DNA from: Isoptericola sp044389085
GTDB lineage: Bacteria; Actinomycetota; Actinomycetes; Actinomycetales; Cellulomonadaceae
Length of the DNA: 64,000 nucleotides
Assembly (NCBI RefSeq): GCF_044389085.1
Contig: NZ_JBIRXP010000007.1
Span: 62,001-126,000, forward strand
Direction of reading: 5' to 3'
Positions 25,562-34,330 of this stretch are shown piece after piece. The position numbers were made by a program, and so were the translations under genes. Positions within the stretch are counted from its first letter, which is position 1, and the number at the start of each line of letters is the position of its first letter. The notes under the pieces were generated by a model, which did no database searches, was not told the origin of the DNA, and saw only the letters and a program-made list of their open reading frames with translations.

Positions 25562-26848
25562 ATGACCGTTCGCCGCACCCCTGCCCGACGCCGCGCCGTC
25601 CGCCGCCCGGCCGTCGCCCTCGCCGCCACGCTCGCGCTCGGCGCCGGCCTGGCCGCGGCACCGCTCGCCGCGAGCGCCCAGGGGGGCCACGGCGGTCACG
25701 GGGGCCACGGCCAGCCCCACGACCGGTCGCTGCGCGTGGCCACGTACAACCTGTCGCTCAACCGGGCGGCCGAGGGCGAGCTGCGGGCGGACCTGGCCAC
25801 GGGCGACGACCCGCAGGCGCGCACGGTGGCGGAGGTGATCCAGCGCGCGGACCCGGACGTCGTCCTCCTCAACGAGTTCGACTTCGACGCGGCGCACGCG
25901 AGCGTGGAGGAGTTCCGCGAGAACTACCTCGAGGTGCCGCAGGGCGGCGCCGACCCGGTGCACTACCGCTACGCGTACACCGCGCCGTCGAACACCGGGG
26001 TGCCGAGCGGCTTCGACCTCGACAACTCCGGGGCGGTGGGCGGCGGCAACGACGCGTTCGGCTTCGGGGACTTCGAGGGCCAGTACGGGATGGTCGTGCT
26101 GTCGAAGTACCCGATCGACACGCGGAACGTGCGCACGTTCCAGCACTTCCTGTGGAAGGACATGCCGGGCGCCCTGCTGCCGGACGACCCGAGCACCCCC
26201 GCGCCGGCGGACTGGTACTCCCCCGAGGAGCTCGACGTCGTGCGGCTGTCCAGCAAGTCGCACTGGGACGTGCCGGTCCGCGTGGGCGGCCGGACCGTGC
26301 ACGTGCTGGCGTCCCACCCGACCCCGCCCACGTTCGACGGCCCGGAGGACCGCAACGGTCGCCGCAACCACGACGAGATCCGGTTCTGGGCCGACTACGT
26401 CACCCCGGGCAAGGCGTCGCGCTACATCTACGACGACGCGGGTCACCGCGGCGGGCTGAAGCCCGGCGAGCGGTTCGTGATCCTCGGCGACCAGAACGCC
26501 GACCCGCTCGACGGCGACTCGGTGGACGCCGCGATCGACCAGCTCCTCGACCACCCGCGCATCACCGACCCGCTCCCGACGTCGGACGGGGCGGTCGAGG
26601 CCGCCGCGCTGCAGGGCGGGGCGAACACGACGCACCAGGGCGACCCGGCCCTCGACACGGCCGACTTCGCCGACACCGCTCCCGGCAACCTGCGCGCCGA
26701 CTACGTGCTGCCGTCGAAGGGTCTGCGCGTCCGCGACGCGGGCGTGTTCTGGCCGACGCAGGCCGACCCGCTGTCGCGCCTGACCGGCACGTACCCGTTC
26801 CCGTCGAGCGACCACCGGCTCGTCCGGGTGGACCTCGCAGTCCGCTGA
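25562..26848 (+). CDS. Secreted endonuclease/exonuclease/phosphatase family protein
   Basis: The 428-residue protein has a signal peptide ending in AAPLAASAQ, followed by a GGHGGHGGHGQPH tract. The EEP fold follows: RVATYNLSLNR (Asn), VLLNEFDFD (Glu), VHVLASHPTPP (His), FVILGDQNADP (Asp/Asn) and PSSDHRLVRVDL (Asp-His). These are the metal-dependent catalytic residues of DNase I-like phosphohydrolases. It probably cleaves a phosphodiester or phosphate ester outside the cell. The ATG at 25562 is used. The His/Gly tract straight after the signal peptide may bind metal. It is followed by a small hairpin and then by a ScyD-like secreted protein. Confidence 0.9.
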   Translation: MTVRRTPARRRAVRRPAVALAATLALGAGLAAAPLAASAQGGHGGHGGHGQPHDRSLRVATYNLSLNRAAEGELRADLATGDDPQARTVAEVIQRADPDVVLLNEFDFDAAHASVEEFRENYLEVPQGGADPVHYRYAYTAPSNTGVPSGFDLDNSGAVGGGNDAFGFGDFEGQYGMVVLSKYPIDTRNVRTFQHFLWKDMPGALLPDDPSTPAPADWYSPEELDVVRLSSKSHWDVPVRVGGRTVHVLASHPTPPTFDGPEDRNGRRNHDEIRFWADYVTPGKASRYIYDDAGHRGGLKPGERFVILGDQNADPLDGDSVDAAIDQLLDHPRITDPLPTSDGAVEAAALQGGANTTHQGDPALDTADFADTAPGNLRADYVLPSKGLRVRDAGVFWPTQADPLSRLTGTYPFPSSDHRLVRVDLAVR

Positions 26849-26875
26849 CCTGGGCATCTATCGCTGATTTCTCAC

Positions 26876-26892
26876 CCGGAGGAACCCTCCGG
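26876..26892 (+). terminator. Small hairpin after the EEP gene
   Basis: CCGGAGG pairs with CCTCCGG around three bases, 28 bp after the stop at 26848. The stem is short, so this is a weak call. Confidence 0.4.
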
Positions 26893-27082
26893 CGCTGTGG
26901 CGACCGTTCCCCGGTCGGGTGCAGTCTGGGGATTGCCGTGCTCACCGCCGAGCGTGACGTGCTCGCCGGGCGCGGCCCTTCTGGTCGGCCGCGCCGACCG
27001 CTCGGCACCGCCGCAGGGACGGCGTGCGCCACGTCGTCGCACCGACGACCCCGCCTCCCCCGCTCGGCACCTTGGAGCATCC

Positions 27083-28246
27083 ATGAGACGCGCGACCACC
27101 GCGGTGGCTGCAGCAGCGACGGCGCTGCTGCTCGCCGCGAGCCCCGCCGCCGCCCACGGCGGCAAGCCCTCCCCGAAGCCCCCGACCATCACCGACGTGG
27201 CCACCGGCCTCGTCACCCCCCTCAGCGCCGCTGCCGGCGCCAAGGGCACCAGCTACGTCACCCAGAACTTCGCCGGACTCCTCACCGAGGTGGACAGGCA
27301 CGGCGACACCACCGTCCTCTACGCGTCGGCGAACGGCGAGGAGGTCGGCGGCGTCTCCTACCGCGACCGGCGGCTCACGTTCACCGAGACGCTCATCGAC
27401 GACGCGTCGGGCCCGGTGGCGTCGAGCATCAAGACCCTGCGGCTCGACAAGAAGGGCAACCCGACCGGCGAGGCGCGCACCCTCGCCGACATCCGGGCGT
27501 ACGAGAACGCGAACAACCCGGACGGCGACGTCACCTACGGGTTCCGCGACGTCGACCAGGCGTGCCTCGACCAGGCGCCGCCGGACGGCATCCCCGTCCG
27601 GTACCAGGGCATCGAGGACTCCCACCCGTACGCGACGACGCAGGCCAGGGGCACCACCTACGTCGCCGACGCCGGCATGAACGCCATCCTGTCCGTCAGC
27701 GACCGCGGCCGCGTGCGGACCGTGGCCGTGCTGCCCGCACAGCCGGCCGTCGTCACGGCGCAGGCCGCGGCGATGTTCGGGCTGCCGGACTGCGTCGTCG
27801 GCGAGACGTACTGGTTCGAGGCCGTGCCCACCGACGTGGAGGTCGGCCCGTGGGGTCAGCTCTACGTCTCCACGCTGCCCGGCGGGCCGGAGGACGACAG
27901 CCTCGGCGCACGCGCCTCGGTCTACCGGGTGAGCCCCTGGTCGGGCTCCGTGCGGAAGGTCGCCGGCGGGTTCCTCAGCGCCACGAACCTTGCCGTGTCC
28001 CCGAAGGGCGACGTGTACGTCGCGGAGATGTTCGCGAACCGGATCAGCATGGTCAGGCACGGCGGCCCGCGCACGGTCGTCGCGATCGACGTGCCGGGCG
28101 CCGTCGAGTGGTCCGGCAAGGGCCTGCTCGCGACGGCGAACGCCTTCGACCCGACCGCGGGGCCGCAGGACCCGCCGCAGGGCACGCTGGTCAGCATCGA
28201 CCTGCACGCGAAGCACCACGGGCACCACGGGCACCACAGGCACTGA
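27083..28246 (+). CDS. ScyD/ScyE-like secreted protein with His-rich C-terminus
   Basis: The 387-residue protein has a signal peptide (AAATALLLAASPAAAHG) and a beta-propeller-like body with NHL-type repeats. Examples are GTTYVADAGMNAILSVS, WGQLYVSTLPGG and KGDVYVAEMFANRISMV. The family name comes from cyanobacterial scytonemin genes, but actinobacterial members have no proven role. The tail ends in His-rich HAKHHGHHGHHRH. An ATG at 27083 with GGAG upstream is used. It probably acts at the cell surface or in the medium. The His-rich end, like those in two neighbouring genes, hints at metal binding, which is inference. Confidence 0.85.
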   Translation: MRRATTAVAAAATALLLAASPAAAHGGKPSPKPPTITDVATGLVTPLSAAAGAKGTSYVTQNFAGLLTEVDRHGDTTVLYASANGEEVGGVSYRDRRLTFTETLIDDASGPVASSIKTLRLDKKGNPTGEARTLADIRAYENANNPDGDVTYGFRDVDQACLDQAPPDGIPVRYQGIEDSHPYATTQARGTTYVADAGMNAILSVSDRGRVRTVAVLPAQPAVVTAQAAAMFGLPDCVVGETYWFEAVPTDVEVGPWGQLYVSTLPGGPEDDSLGARASVYRVSPWSGSVRKVAGGFLSATNLAVSPKGDVYVAEMFANRISMVRHGGPRTVVAIDVPGAVEWSGKGLLATANAFDPTAGPQDPPQGTLVSIDLHAKHHGHHGHHRH

Positions 28247-28250
28247 CGCC

Positions 28251-28290
28251 CACCGCGCACCGCGCACCGCGCACCGCGCACCGCGCACCG
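28251..28290. repeat. CACCGCG tandem repeat (5.7 copies)
   Basis: Five exact 7-bp copies and a partial one lie between the ScyD-like stop and the terminator. It is non-coding in the expected reading and is probably a slippage-prone satellite. Confidence 0.9.
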
Positions 28291-28329
28291 GTCGAGCCTG
28301 TCGGGACCCTCGGCCCCGGCAGGCTCGAC
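28291..28329. terminator. Bidirectional hairpin between convergent genes
   Basis: GTCGAGCCTGTCGGG pairs with CCCGGCAGGCTCGAC (one G-T mismatch). It lies between the stops at 28246 (+) and 28338 (-). Confidence 0.8.
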
Positions 28330-28337
28330 CCGCGCCG

Positions 28338-29420
28338 TCAGGGGGTGAGCACCCGCGCGCCCTGCTGGGCGAGGACGCTGAGCTCGGCCGCCTTGAACGC
28401 GTGCTCCTGCGTCATCGCGTTCTCGGTGCGCTCGAGGCAGTCGAGGATGAGCTGCCCGAAGTAGGGGAAGCCGACCTGGCCCTCGGCGTTCAGGTGCTGC
28501 TCGCCGTCCCCGTTCACGAGGAACACGTGCCCGCCGCGCCGCTCGGTGGCGATGTTCACGTACTTGCGCAGCTCGATGTACCCCTCGGTGCCGAGGATGA
28601 TCGTGCGGCCGTCGCCCCACGTGCTCAGGCCGTCCGGCGTGAACCAGTCCACGCGCACGTACCCGGTGGACCCGTTGTCCATGACGATGCCGGCCTCGCC
28701 GAAGTCGTCCAGCTCGGGGTGGTCCGGGTGGTGGTAGTTCGCGATCGCCGCGTGGCTGATCTCCGCGTCCTTCGCGCCCGCGTAGTGCAGCATCTGGTCG
28801 AAGTTGTGGCTCCCGATGTCGCACAGGATGCCGCCGTACTTCTCCTTCTCGAAGAACCAGTCCGGCCGGCCGGTGCCGAGGCGGTGCGGCCCCAGGCCGA
28901 TGACCTGCAGCACGCGGCCGATCGCGCCCCGGTCGACGAGCTGCTCGGCCAGGACGGCGGCCTCGACGTGGATCCGCTCGGAGTAGTAGACGGCGTACTT
29001 CTGGCCGGTGCGGGCCGTGGCCTCGCGCGCCGCGGCGAGCTGGTCGAGCGTCGTCAGGGGCGCCTTGTCCGTGAAGTAGTCCTTGCCCGCGTCCATGACC
29101 CGCAGGCCCAGCGGCGCCCGCTCCGAGGTCACCGCGGCGCCCGCGACGAGCCGCACCTCGGCGTCGTCGAGGATCTCCGCCTCGCTGCGCGCGACGCGCA
29201 CCTCCGGGAACTTGCTGCGCATCGTCTCGACCTTGGCGGGGTCGGGGTCGTACACCCACTTCAGGGTGCCGCCGGCCCCCGCGAGCCCTTCGCACATGCC
29301 GAAGGCGTGGCCGTGGTCGAGGCTGGTCGCCGCGAACACGAACTCGCCCGGCTCGACGACGGGGGCGGGCACCGGGTCCGGCGCGTAAGCGGCGCCGCTC
29401 GCGCTGCTCGCCGCGCTCAT
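28338..29420 (-). CDS. Gfo/Idh/MocA-family dehydrogenase, second of operon
   Basis: The 360-residue protein has a variant Rossmann start (EFVFAATSLDHGHAFGM). The family body includes DAGKDYFTDKAPLTT (substrate-binding Lys in a DKAP motif), YYSERIHVEA and GGILCDIGSHNFDQMLHY, the last holding the Asp/His pair of the active site. These enzymes oxidise or epimerise sugars and inositols with NAD(P). The first strand lacks the usual GxGxxG, so cofactor binding may be altered. It starts at 29420 and overlaps the first dehydrogenase gene by 4 bp (ATGA). Regulation is probably by the divergent LacI regulator. Confidence 0.88.
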   Translation of the reverse strand: MSAASSASGAAYAPDPVPAPVVEPGEFVFAATSLDHGHAFGMCEGLAGAGGTLKWVYDPDPAKVETMRSKFPEVRVARSEAEILDDAEVRLVAGAAVTSERAPLGLRVMDAGKDYFTDKAPLTTLDQLAAAREATARTGQKYAVYYSERIHVEAAVLAEQLVDRGAIGRVLQVIGLGPHRLGTGRPDWFFEKEKYGGILCDIGSHNFDQMLHYAGAKDAEISHAAIANYHHPDHPELDDFGEAGIVMDNGSTGYVRVDWFTPDGLSTWGDGRTIILGTEGYIELRKYVNIATERRGGHVFLVNGDGEQHLNAEGQVGFPYFGQLILDCLERTENAMTQEHAFKAAELSVLAQQGARVLTP

Positions 29421-30583
29421 GCCTTCGCCCCCACCATGATCGCGCCGGGCAGCTCGCCCACCGAGGCCGTCTTCTCGAAGAACCGCGGCGCCCGGTCCAC
29501 CAGGGTGCCGGTGCGGTAGTACGGGTCGTCGGGCGAGAGCGGCAGGTCCACGGTGCGGCGCTCGATGCCCGCCTCGTAGATGGCGGTGACCAGCTCGATG
29601 GCGCGCCGGCCGTCCTCGCCGTCCACCGCGGGTCGACGGCGCTCGCGCACGGCGTCGAGCATGTCGGCGATCTGCCCGGCGTGGCCGGTGTGCTCCAACG
29701 GCCGGTGCGCCGCTGCGACGGCCTCGATCTGCGCGACCCGCTCGGTGTCGTCCTCGGCGGCGGGGAAGCCGTTGGGGTTGGCCAGGTTCGCCTCGACCTT
29801 CCACGGCTGCGAGACGCGCGCGTCGCGGCCCTGCACCACGAAGCCCTGCTCCTCGCCGTGGCTCACCACCGAGGCGGTGACCTCGGCGAGCGCACGGTCG
29901 TACTGGAGCACGCTCACCGACAGGTCCTCGACCTCGGCGTTCTCGTGCGCGGCGTTGGTGAGCACGGACGTGACGGCCTTCGGGGAGCCGAGCATCCACA
30001 GGGTCATGTCCAGGTGGTGGATGGCGTGGTTGAGCGTGCAGCCGCCGCCCTCGCTCTCCCATGTGCCGCGCCACCACAGGTCGTAGTACTCGGTGCCGCG
30101 CCACCAGGCCGAGCTGACCTGCGCGTGCGTGACCGGGCCGGCGAGGCCCGAGTCGAGCACCTCCTTGAGCGTGGCGATGTCGTCGCGGAAGCGGTTCTGC
30201 GCGACGACGGACAGCAGCCGCCCGTTGTCGTTCGCGGCGGCGATCATCGCGTCGCACTCCTCGAGCGACGGCGCCATCGGCTTCTCGACGAGCACGTCGA
30301 CGCCGGCCTCCAGGGCCTGGATCGACAGGGCGGCGTGGGTGGACGGCGGCGTCGCGACGCTGACGAGGTCGAGCCCTCCTCGGGCCTGCTCGGCGGCGAG
30401 CATCTCGGCGGCGTCGGGGTAGACGCGAGCGCCGTCGAGCCCGAGCTCCGCGCGCAGGGCCTCGGCGCGACCGGGGGCGGGGTCGCACAGCGCGACGATC
30501 TCGCACTCCTCCCGGAAGCGCTGATAGCCGTCGATGTGCGCCCGGGCGATGCCGCCCGTGCCGACGATCCCGATGGTGAGCAT
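29417..30583 (-). CDS. Gfo/Idh/MocA-family dehydrogenase, first of operon
   Basis: The 388-residue enzyme opens with IGIVGTGGIARAHIDGYQ (the NAD(P)-binding GxGxxA). It has VLVEKPMAPSLEE with the catalytic Lys (EKP), then GCTLNHAIHHLDMTLWMLG with the Asp/His catalytic pair. The C-terminal alpha/beta domain is complete. It probably oxidises a sugar, sugar alcohol or inositol. Paired with a second member and a divergent LacI regulator, it belongs to a small sugar-catabolic or interconversion operon with no transporter in the window. The start ATG is at 30583, 59 bp from the likely LacI start. Confidence 0.92.
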   Translation of the reverse strand: MLTIGIVGTGGIARAHIDGYQRFREECEIVALCDPAPGRAEALRAELGLDGARVYPDAAEMLAAEQARGGLDLVSVATPPSTHAALSIQALEAGVDVLVEKPMAPSLEECDAMIAAANDNGRLLSVVAQNRFRDDIATLKEVLDSGLAGPVTHAQVSSAWWRGTEYYDLWWRGTWESEGGGCTLNHAIHHLDMTLWMLGSPKAVTSVLTNAAHENAEVEDLSVSVLQYDRALAEVTASVVSHGEEQGFVVQGRDARVSQPWKVEANLANPNGFPAAEDDTERVAQIEAVAAAHRPLEHTGHAGQIADMLDAVRERRRPAVDGEDGRRAIELVTAIYEAGIERRTVDLPLSPDDPYYRTGTLVDRAPRFFEKTASVGELPGAIMVGAKA

Positions 30584-30609
30584 GGTTCCTCCGATGGAAC
30601 GACAGTCGT

Positions 30610-30644
30610 GGGAAGCGTTTACCGCAGCGTATGATACGTATCAT
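30610..30644. promoter_or_regulatory. Two LacI-type operators in the divergent promoter
   Basis: The first, GGGAAGCGTTTACC at 30610-30623, has the central CG and near-symmetry of LacI/GalR operators. The second, ATGATACGTATCAT at 30631-30644, is a perfect 14-bp palindrome containing the alternative starts of the LacI gene. Together they suggest control of both divergent transcripts. Confidence 0.65.
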
Positions 30645-31695
30645 GCCACAGCACCCGCCCACCAGCCGCGACGTCGCGCGCCTCGCCGGGGTGTCGCAGG
30701 CGACCGTCTCGTACGCGCTCACCGGCCGAGGCACCATCGCGGCGGCCACGCGGGAGCGCGTGCTGCAGGTGGCCGAGTCCATCGGCTACCGCCCCAACCT
30801 CGCCGCGCGGTCCATGCGCACGCGCCGGTCCGGCCGCCTGGCCGTGGTGACCGGCGCGACGCTCGACCACCAGGTCCGGCTGCTCACCGGCGCCGGAGAG
30901 GTGGCCGAGGCCGCGGGCTACGTCATGGAGACGCACACCGTCGACGGCACGGTGGAGCAGCGCACGGCCCGCGTCCGCGACCTCGCCGCGAGCGGGCAGT
31001 ACGAGGGCGTCCTCACCCTCGTCCCCGTGCTGCCCGAGGCCCTGTCGTCCCCGCCCGGCTCCGCGAACCCCGAGGACGGGACCTCACCTGTCGTCGCCGA
31101 GGCCACGTTCGACGAGCAGATGCGCAGCCTCGGCAACCTCGCCGACGCGAGCACCGTCGAGGTGCTGGTCGGCACGCTCGTGGCCGCCGGGTACCGCCGG
31201 TTCGTGCACGTGGCGGGTCCCGACCACTACGCCTCGGCGCGCGCCCGCCGCGACGTGTACCTGGCGTCCGTCGCCCGGGCCGCCGCCGACCCCGCCACGC
31301 CCGGCGTCGTGTCGCTCGGCGTCCTCGGCGGCTCCTGGTCGGGGGACGACGCACGCCGCGCCGTCGCCGAGCTCCCGGCCGACGCGCCACCCCTCGCCGT
31401 GATCGCGGCGAACGACTACCTCGCCGCCGGCGTGGTCCGCGGCGCCGCCGAGCGCGGCTGGTCGGTGCCGGGCGACCTCGTGGTCACCGGCTGGGACGAC
31501 TTCGAGATGGGGGCGCTGATGATGCCGTCCCTCACCACCGTCGCCGTGGACTTCCCCGAGGCCGGCCGCACCGCGATGCGCCGCCTCGTCGCGGCCGTGC
31601 GGGGCGAGCCGCGGCCCGCTGCGGGCGCCCCGATCCACCGCATCGTCTGGCGCGAGTCCACCGGCGGCGACCCGACCGCCCCGGCGTCGACGTAG
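30643..31695 (+). CDS. LacI-family transcriptional regulator
   Basis: The 350-residue regulator has the N-terminal helix-turn-helix and hinge TSRDVARLAGVSQATVSYALTGRG, then ESIGYRPNLAARSMRTRRSG. A periplasmic-binding-protein-like sugar-sensing domain follows, with AVIAANDYLAAGVVRGAAERG and DLVVTGWDDFEMGALM. I prefer the ATG at 30643 (MPQHPPTSRDV); an in-frame ATG at 30631 lies in the same palindrome. The gene is divergent from the two Gfo/Idh/MocA dehydrogenase genes and probably represses them in the absence of a sugar. A perfect stem-loop terminator begins inside its last codons. Confidence 0.92.
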   Translation: MPQHPPTSRDVARLAGVSQATVSYALTGRGTIAAATRERVLQVAESIGYRPNLAARSMRTRRSGRLAVVTGATLDHQVRLLTGAGEVAEAAGYVMETHTVDGTVEQRTARVRDLAASGQYEGVLTLVPVLPEALSSPPGSANPEDGTSPVVAEATFDEQMRSLGNLADASTVEVLVGTLVAAGYRRFVHVAGPDHYASARARRDVYLASVARAAADPATPGVVSLGVLGGSWSGDDARRAVAELPADAPPLAVIAANDYLAAGVVRGAAERGWSVPGDLVVTGWDDFEMGALMMPSLTTVAVDFPEAGRTAMRRLVAAVRGEPRPAAGAPIHRIVWRESTGGDPTAPAST

Positions 31696-31742
31696 CGGTT
31701 CGTCGTCGTCACGCACAGGGACGACGACGAACCGCTACGTCG
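31688..31742 (+). terminator. Perfect 23-bp hairpin overlapping the lacI stop codon
   Basis: 31688-31710 pairs perfectly with 31720-31742 around a nine-base loop. The stop codon at 31693-31695 lies in the left arm, so ribosomes finishing translation would cover part of the stem. Confidence 0.8.
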
Positions 31743-31772
31743 GCGGGCCGCGACCCCGCCTACCCTGGGCCG

Positions 31773-32903
31773 GTGACCGACCCCCGCACCCTCCCGCCGT
31801 TCGCCTCCGACAACTACGCGCCCGCGCACCCCGACGTCCTCGCCGCCGTCGTCGCGGCGAACGACGGGTACGCCGTCGCGTACGGCGACGACCCGTGGAC
31901 GGCCCGCCTCGACGCGCGGGTGCGCGAGGTGTTTGGCGCGGGCGCGCTCACGTTCCCGGTGCTCAACGGCACGGGCGCCAACGTCGTGTCGCTCACCGCG
32001 CTCTCGCCGCGCTGGGGCGGCGTCGTCGTGTCCGACGTCGCGCACGTCAACACCGACGAGAACGGCGCGCCCGAGCGGGTGGGCGGCCTCAAGCTGCTCG
32101 CCTGCCCGTCGGTGGACGGCCGGATCACGCCCGACGACGTCGCGCGCTGGGCCGGCCAGCGGGACGACGTGCACCGCGCCCACCCGGCGGTGCTGTCGCT
32201 GACGCAGTCCACCGAGCTCGGCACGGTGTACCCGCTCGACGCCCTCCGCGCCCTGACGCACGTCGCGCACGACCTCGGGATGGCGGTACACGTCGACGGC
32301 TCGCGCCTCGCCAACGCGGCGGCGGCCCTCGGCTGCTCGCTGCGCGCGCTGACCACCGACGCCGGCGTCGACGTCGTCTCCCTCGGCGCGGCGAAGAACG
32401 GCGGCATGCTGGGCGAGGCCGTCCTCGTGCTGGGGCCCGACGACGCCCCGGACGACGCGTCCGCCCGCGCCCGGGAGTCGGCCGCGGCCGCCGTGCCGTT
32501 CCTGCGCAAGGCGTCGATGCAGCTCGCGTCCAAGACGCGGTTCGTGTCCGCGCAGCTCCTCGCCCTGCTCGGGGAGCCCGGCGAGCCGCTGTCCACGGGC
32601 GACGACGCACCGCTGTGGCACCGCAACGCCGCGCACGCGAACGCGATGGCCGCCCGGCTGCGGGCGGGGCTCGAGGCGCTCGGCGGGGACGTCGTGCGCG
32701 TCACCCGGCCCACCGAGGCGAACGCCGTCTTCGCGACGCTCCCGCGCGCCGCCGCGGACCGGCTGCGCGCCGTCGCCCGCTTCTACGACTGGGCCGACGG
32801 CGAGACCCCGGACCGCGTCGAGGCGCGGCTCATGTGCGCCTGGGACACCGCGCCGGAGACCGTCGACGCGTTCGTGGCGGCGGCCGCCGGCGTCCTCGAC
32901 TGA
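31773..32903 (+). CDS. Low-specificity threonine aldolase/beta-eliminating lyase, PLP-dependent
   Basis: The 376-residue enzyme is of the fold-type I aldolase/beta-eliminating lyase family. Visible marks are FASDNYAPAHPDVL at the start, FPVLNGTGANVVSL (PLP phosphate region), AVHVDGSRLANAAAAL (the Asp that holds the pyridine nitrogen) and VVSLGAAKNGGMLGEAVL with the Schiff-base Lys. Members cleave L-threonine or L-allo-threonine to glycine and acetaldehyde. Here ELGTVYPLDALRAL also matches the family. It starts at a GTG. It is monocistronic between strong terminators. Confidence 0.9.
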   Translation: MTDPRTLPPFASDNYAPAHPDVLAAVVAANDGYAVAYGDDPWTARLDARVREVFGAGALTFPVLNGTGANVVSLTALSPRWGGVVVSDVAHVNTDENGAPERVGGLKLLACPSVDGRITPDDVARWAGQRDDVHRAHPAVLSLTQSTELGTVYPLDALRALTHVAHDLGMAVHVDGSRLANAAAALGCSLRALTTDAGVDVVSLGAAKNGGMLGEAVLVLGPDDAPDDASARARESAAAAVPFLRKASMQLASKTRFVSAQLLALLGEPGEPLSTGDDAPLWHRNAAHANAMAARLRAGLEALGGDVVRVTRPTEANAVFATLPRAAADRLRAVARFYDWADGETPDRVEARLMCAWDTAPETVDAFVAAAAGVLD

Positions 32904-32908
32904 CTCAC

Positions 32909-32968
32909 GGCGGCAGTTTCGGCTCGGCGCGGCAGCTCGAGCTGCCGCGCCGAACGCTCACTGCCGCC
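32909..32968. terminator. Bidirectional nested hairpin between convergent genes
   Basis: A perfect 15-bp stem (32924-32938 with 32939-32953) is nested in an outer GGCGGCAGT/ACTGCCGCC pair. It lies between the stop codons at 32903 (+) and 32982 (-). Confidence 0.8.
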
Positions 32969-32981
32969 CCGACGGGCGCGA

Positions 32982-34253
32982 TCAGCGCGACAGCGCGGTG
33001 GCCGACGGGGTGGCCGCGTCCTCCGCGGCGTCGAAGTCCTCGAGGTTCCGCAGCCGGCGCACGGGGCTCAGCCCCACGATGACGGGGCCCGCCAGCATGA
33101 CGAACGCGGACCCGAGCAGCACGGCGCGGCTGCCCACCTGCGCGGCGAGCACGCCGGCCGCGAGCGACCCCAGGGGGATCATGCTCCAGGAGACGAACCG
33201 CACCGTGGCCATCACCCGGGACAGCAGCTCGGGCGGGCTGGCCACCTGCCGGTAGGTGCGCGTCACGACGCTGCCGGGCACCACGGCCGCCCCGAACACC
33301 ATCGTGCCGACGGCGAAGCAGAGCCACCCGGCCGTGCCGGCGCCGAGGGGGATCAGCAGCGCGCCGGCGAACCCGACCAGCCCGTCGAGCAGCAGCACGC
33401 GCGCCGACCCGAACCGCCGCACCAGCCACGGCGTCACCGCCGCCGCGAGCAGCGAGCCCACGCCGTCGGCGGCGAGCAGCACGCCCACCATGGCGGGCGG
33501 CGCGTCGAGGTCGCGCACCAGGTAGAGCGCGAACAGCCCGGCCTGCACGCCGCACACGAGGTTGACGACGCAGGCCCACCAGGTGGCGGGAGCGATCACC
33601 GGGTGCCGCACGACGAACCGCCAGCCCTCGGCGATCATCTGCGCCATCCCGGGCCGGGCCTCCCCGTCGCCGAGGGCCGGCTCGCGGCGCTCGGGCAGCC
33701 GCCGCAGCAGCAGGGCGGACACGACGTACGACGCGGCGTCGACCAGCAGCGCCGGCACAGCGCCGACGGCCTGCACCAGCAGGCCCGCCGCCGACGGCCC
33801 GCCGAGCTGGGTGGCGGCCTGCGTGCCGGAGACGAGGCTGTTGCGGCTGGTCAGCTCGTGCTTCGGCACCACCGTGGGCAGGAAGGTCGTGTTGGCGGTG
33901 AAGAAGAAGACCTCGGCCACGTTGACCGCGAGCGCCGCCAGCACCAGGTGGACCAGCGAGAGCTCCCCGAGCCACCACACGAGCGGGACGGCGAGGATCA
34001 CCGCGGCGCGCACCAGGTCGGCCACCACCTGCGTGGCGCGCAGCGGCAACCGGTGCACGATCGCGCCGGCGGGCAGCCCGAGCACCACCCAGGCGAGGTA
34101 CGACGACGCGGCCAGCAGGCCGGTCTCGACCGGGCCGGCGTCGAGCACGGTCACCGCGGCCAGCGGCAGCGCGACGGTCGTGACGGCGGTGCCGACCCCG
34201 CTCGTGGTGCTCGCGGCCCAGTAGGTCCAGAACGGTCGTGCACTCGTGGCCAC
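32982..34253 (-). CDS. MFS transporter (enterobactin exporter-like/MFS_3)
   Basis: The 423-residue protein has 12 predicted helices. The first half holds SYLAWVVLGLPAGAIVHRLPLRATQVVADLVR, the MFS loop 2-3 motif. ELTSRNSLVSGTQAATQLGGPSAAGLL follows, typical of the EntS/MFS_3 branch. It probably exports drugs or siderophores by proton antiport. It starts at a GTG preceded by AGGAGG and lies divergent from the HxlR-peroxiredoxin fusion, with a perfect inverted repeat between. It may therefore be induced by the same electrophile or oxidant that the fusion protein senses. Confidence 0.88.
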   Translation of the reverse strand: MATSARPFWTYWAASTTSGVGTAVTTVALPLAAVTVLDAGPVETGLLAASSYLAWVVLGLPAGAIVHRLPLRATQVVADLVRAAVILAVPLVWWLGELSLVHLVLAALAVNVAEVFFFTANTTFLPTVVPKHELTSRNSLVSGTQAATQLGGPSAAGLLVQAVGAVPALLVDAASYVVSALLLRRLPERREPALGDGEARPGMAQMIAEGWRFVVRHPVIAPATWWACVVNLVCGVQAGLFALYLVRDLDAPPAMVGVLLAADGVGSLLAAAVTPWLVRRFGSARVLLLDGLVGFAGALLIPLGAGTAGWLCFAVGTMVFGAAVVPGSVVTRTYRQVASPPELLSRVMATVRFVSWSMIPLGSLAAGVLAAQVGSRAVLLGSAFVMLAGPVIVGLSPVRRLRNLEDFDAAEDAATPSATALSR

Positions 34254-34307
34254 CGGCCACCTCCTCGTGATCAGGGAACCGGCAGACGCTGTGAGCCGCC
34301 GGACGGT

Positions 34308-34330
34308 GTAAGTTCCAGATTGGAACTTAC
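34308..34330. promoter_or_regulatory. Perfect HxlR-type operator in the divergent promoter
   Basis: GTAAGTTCC-N5-GGAACTTAC is a perfect inverted repeat with 9-bp arms. It lies 54 bp upstream of the MFS start (34253) and 51 bp upstream of the HxlR start (34382), well placed to control both. Confidence 0.8.
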
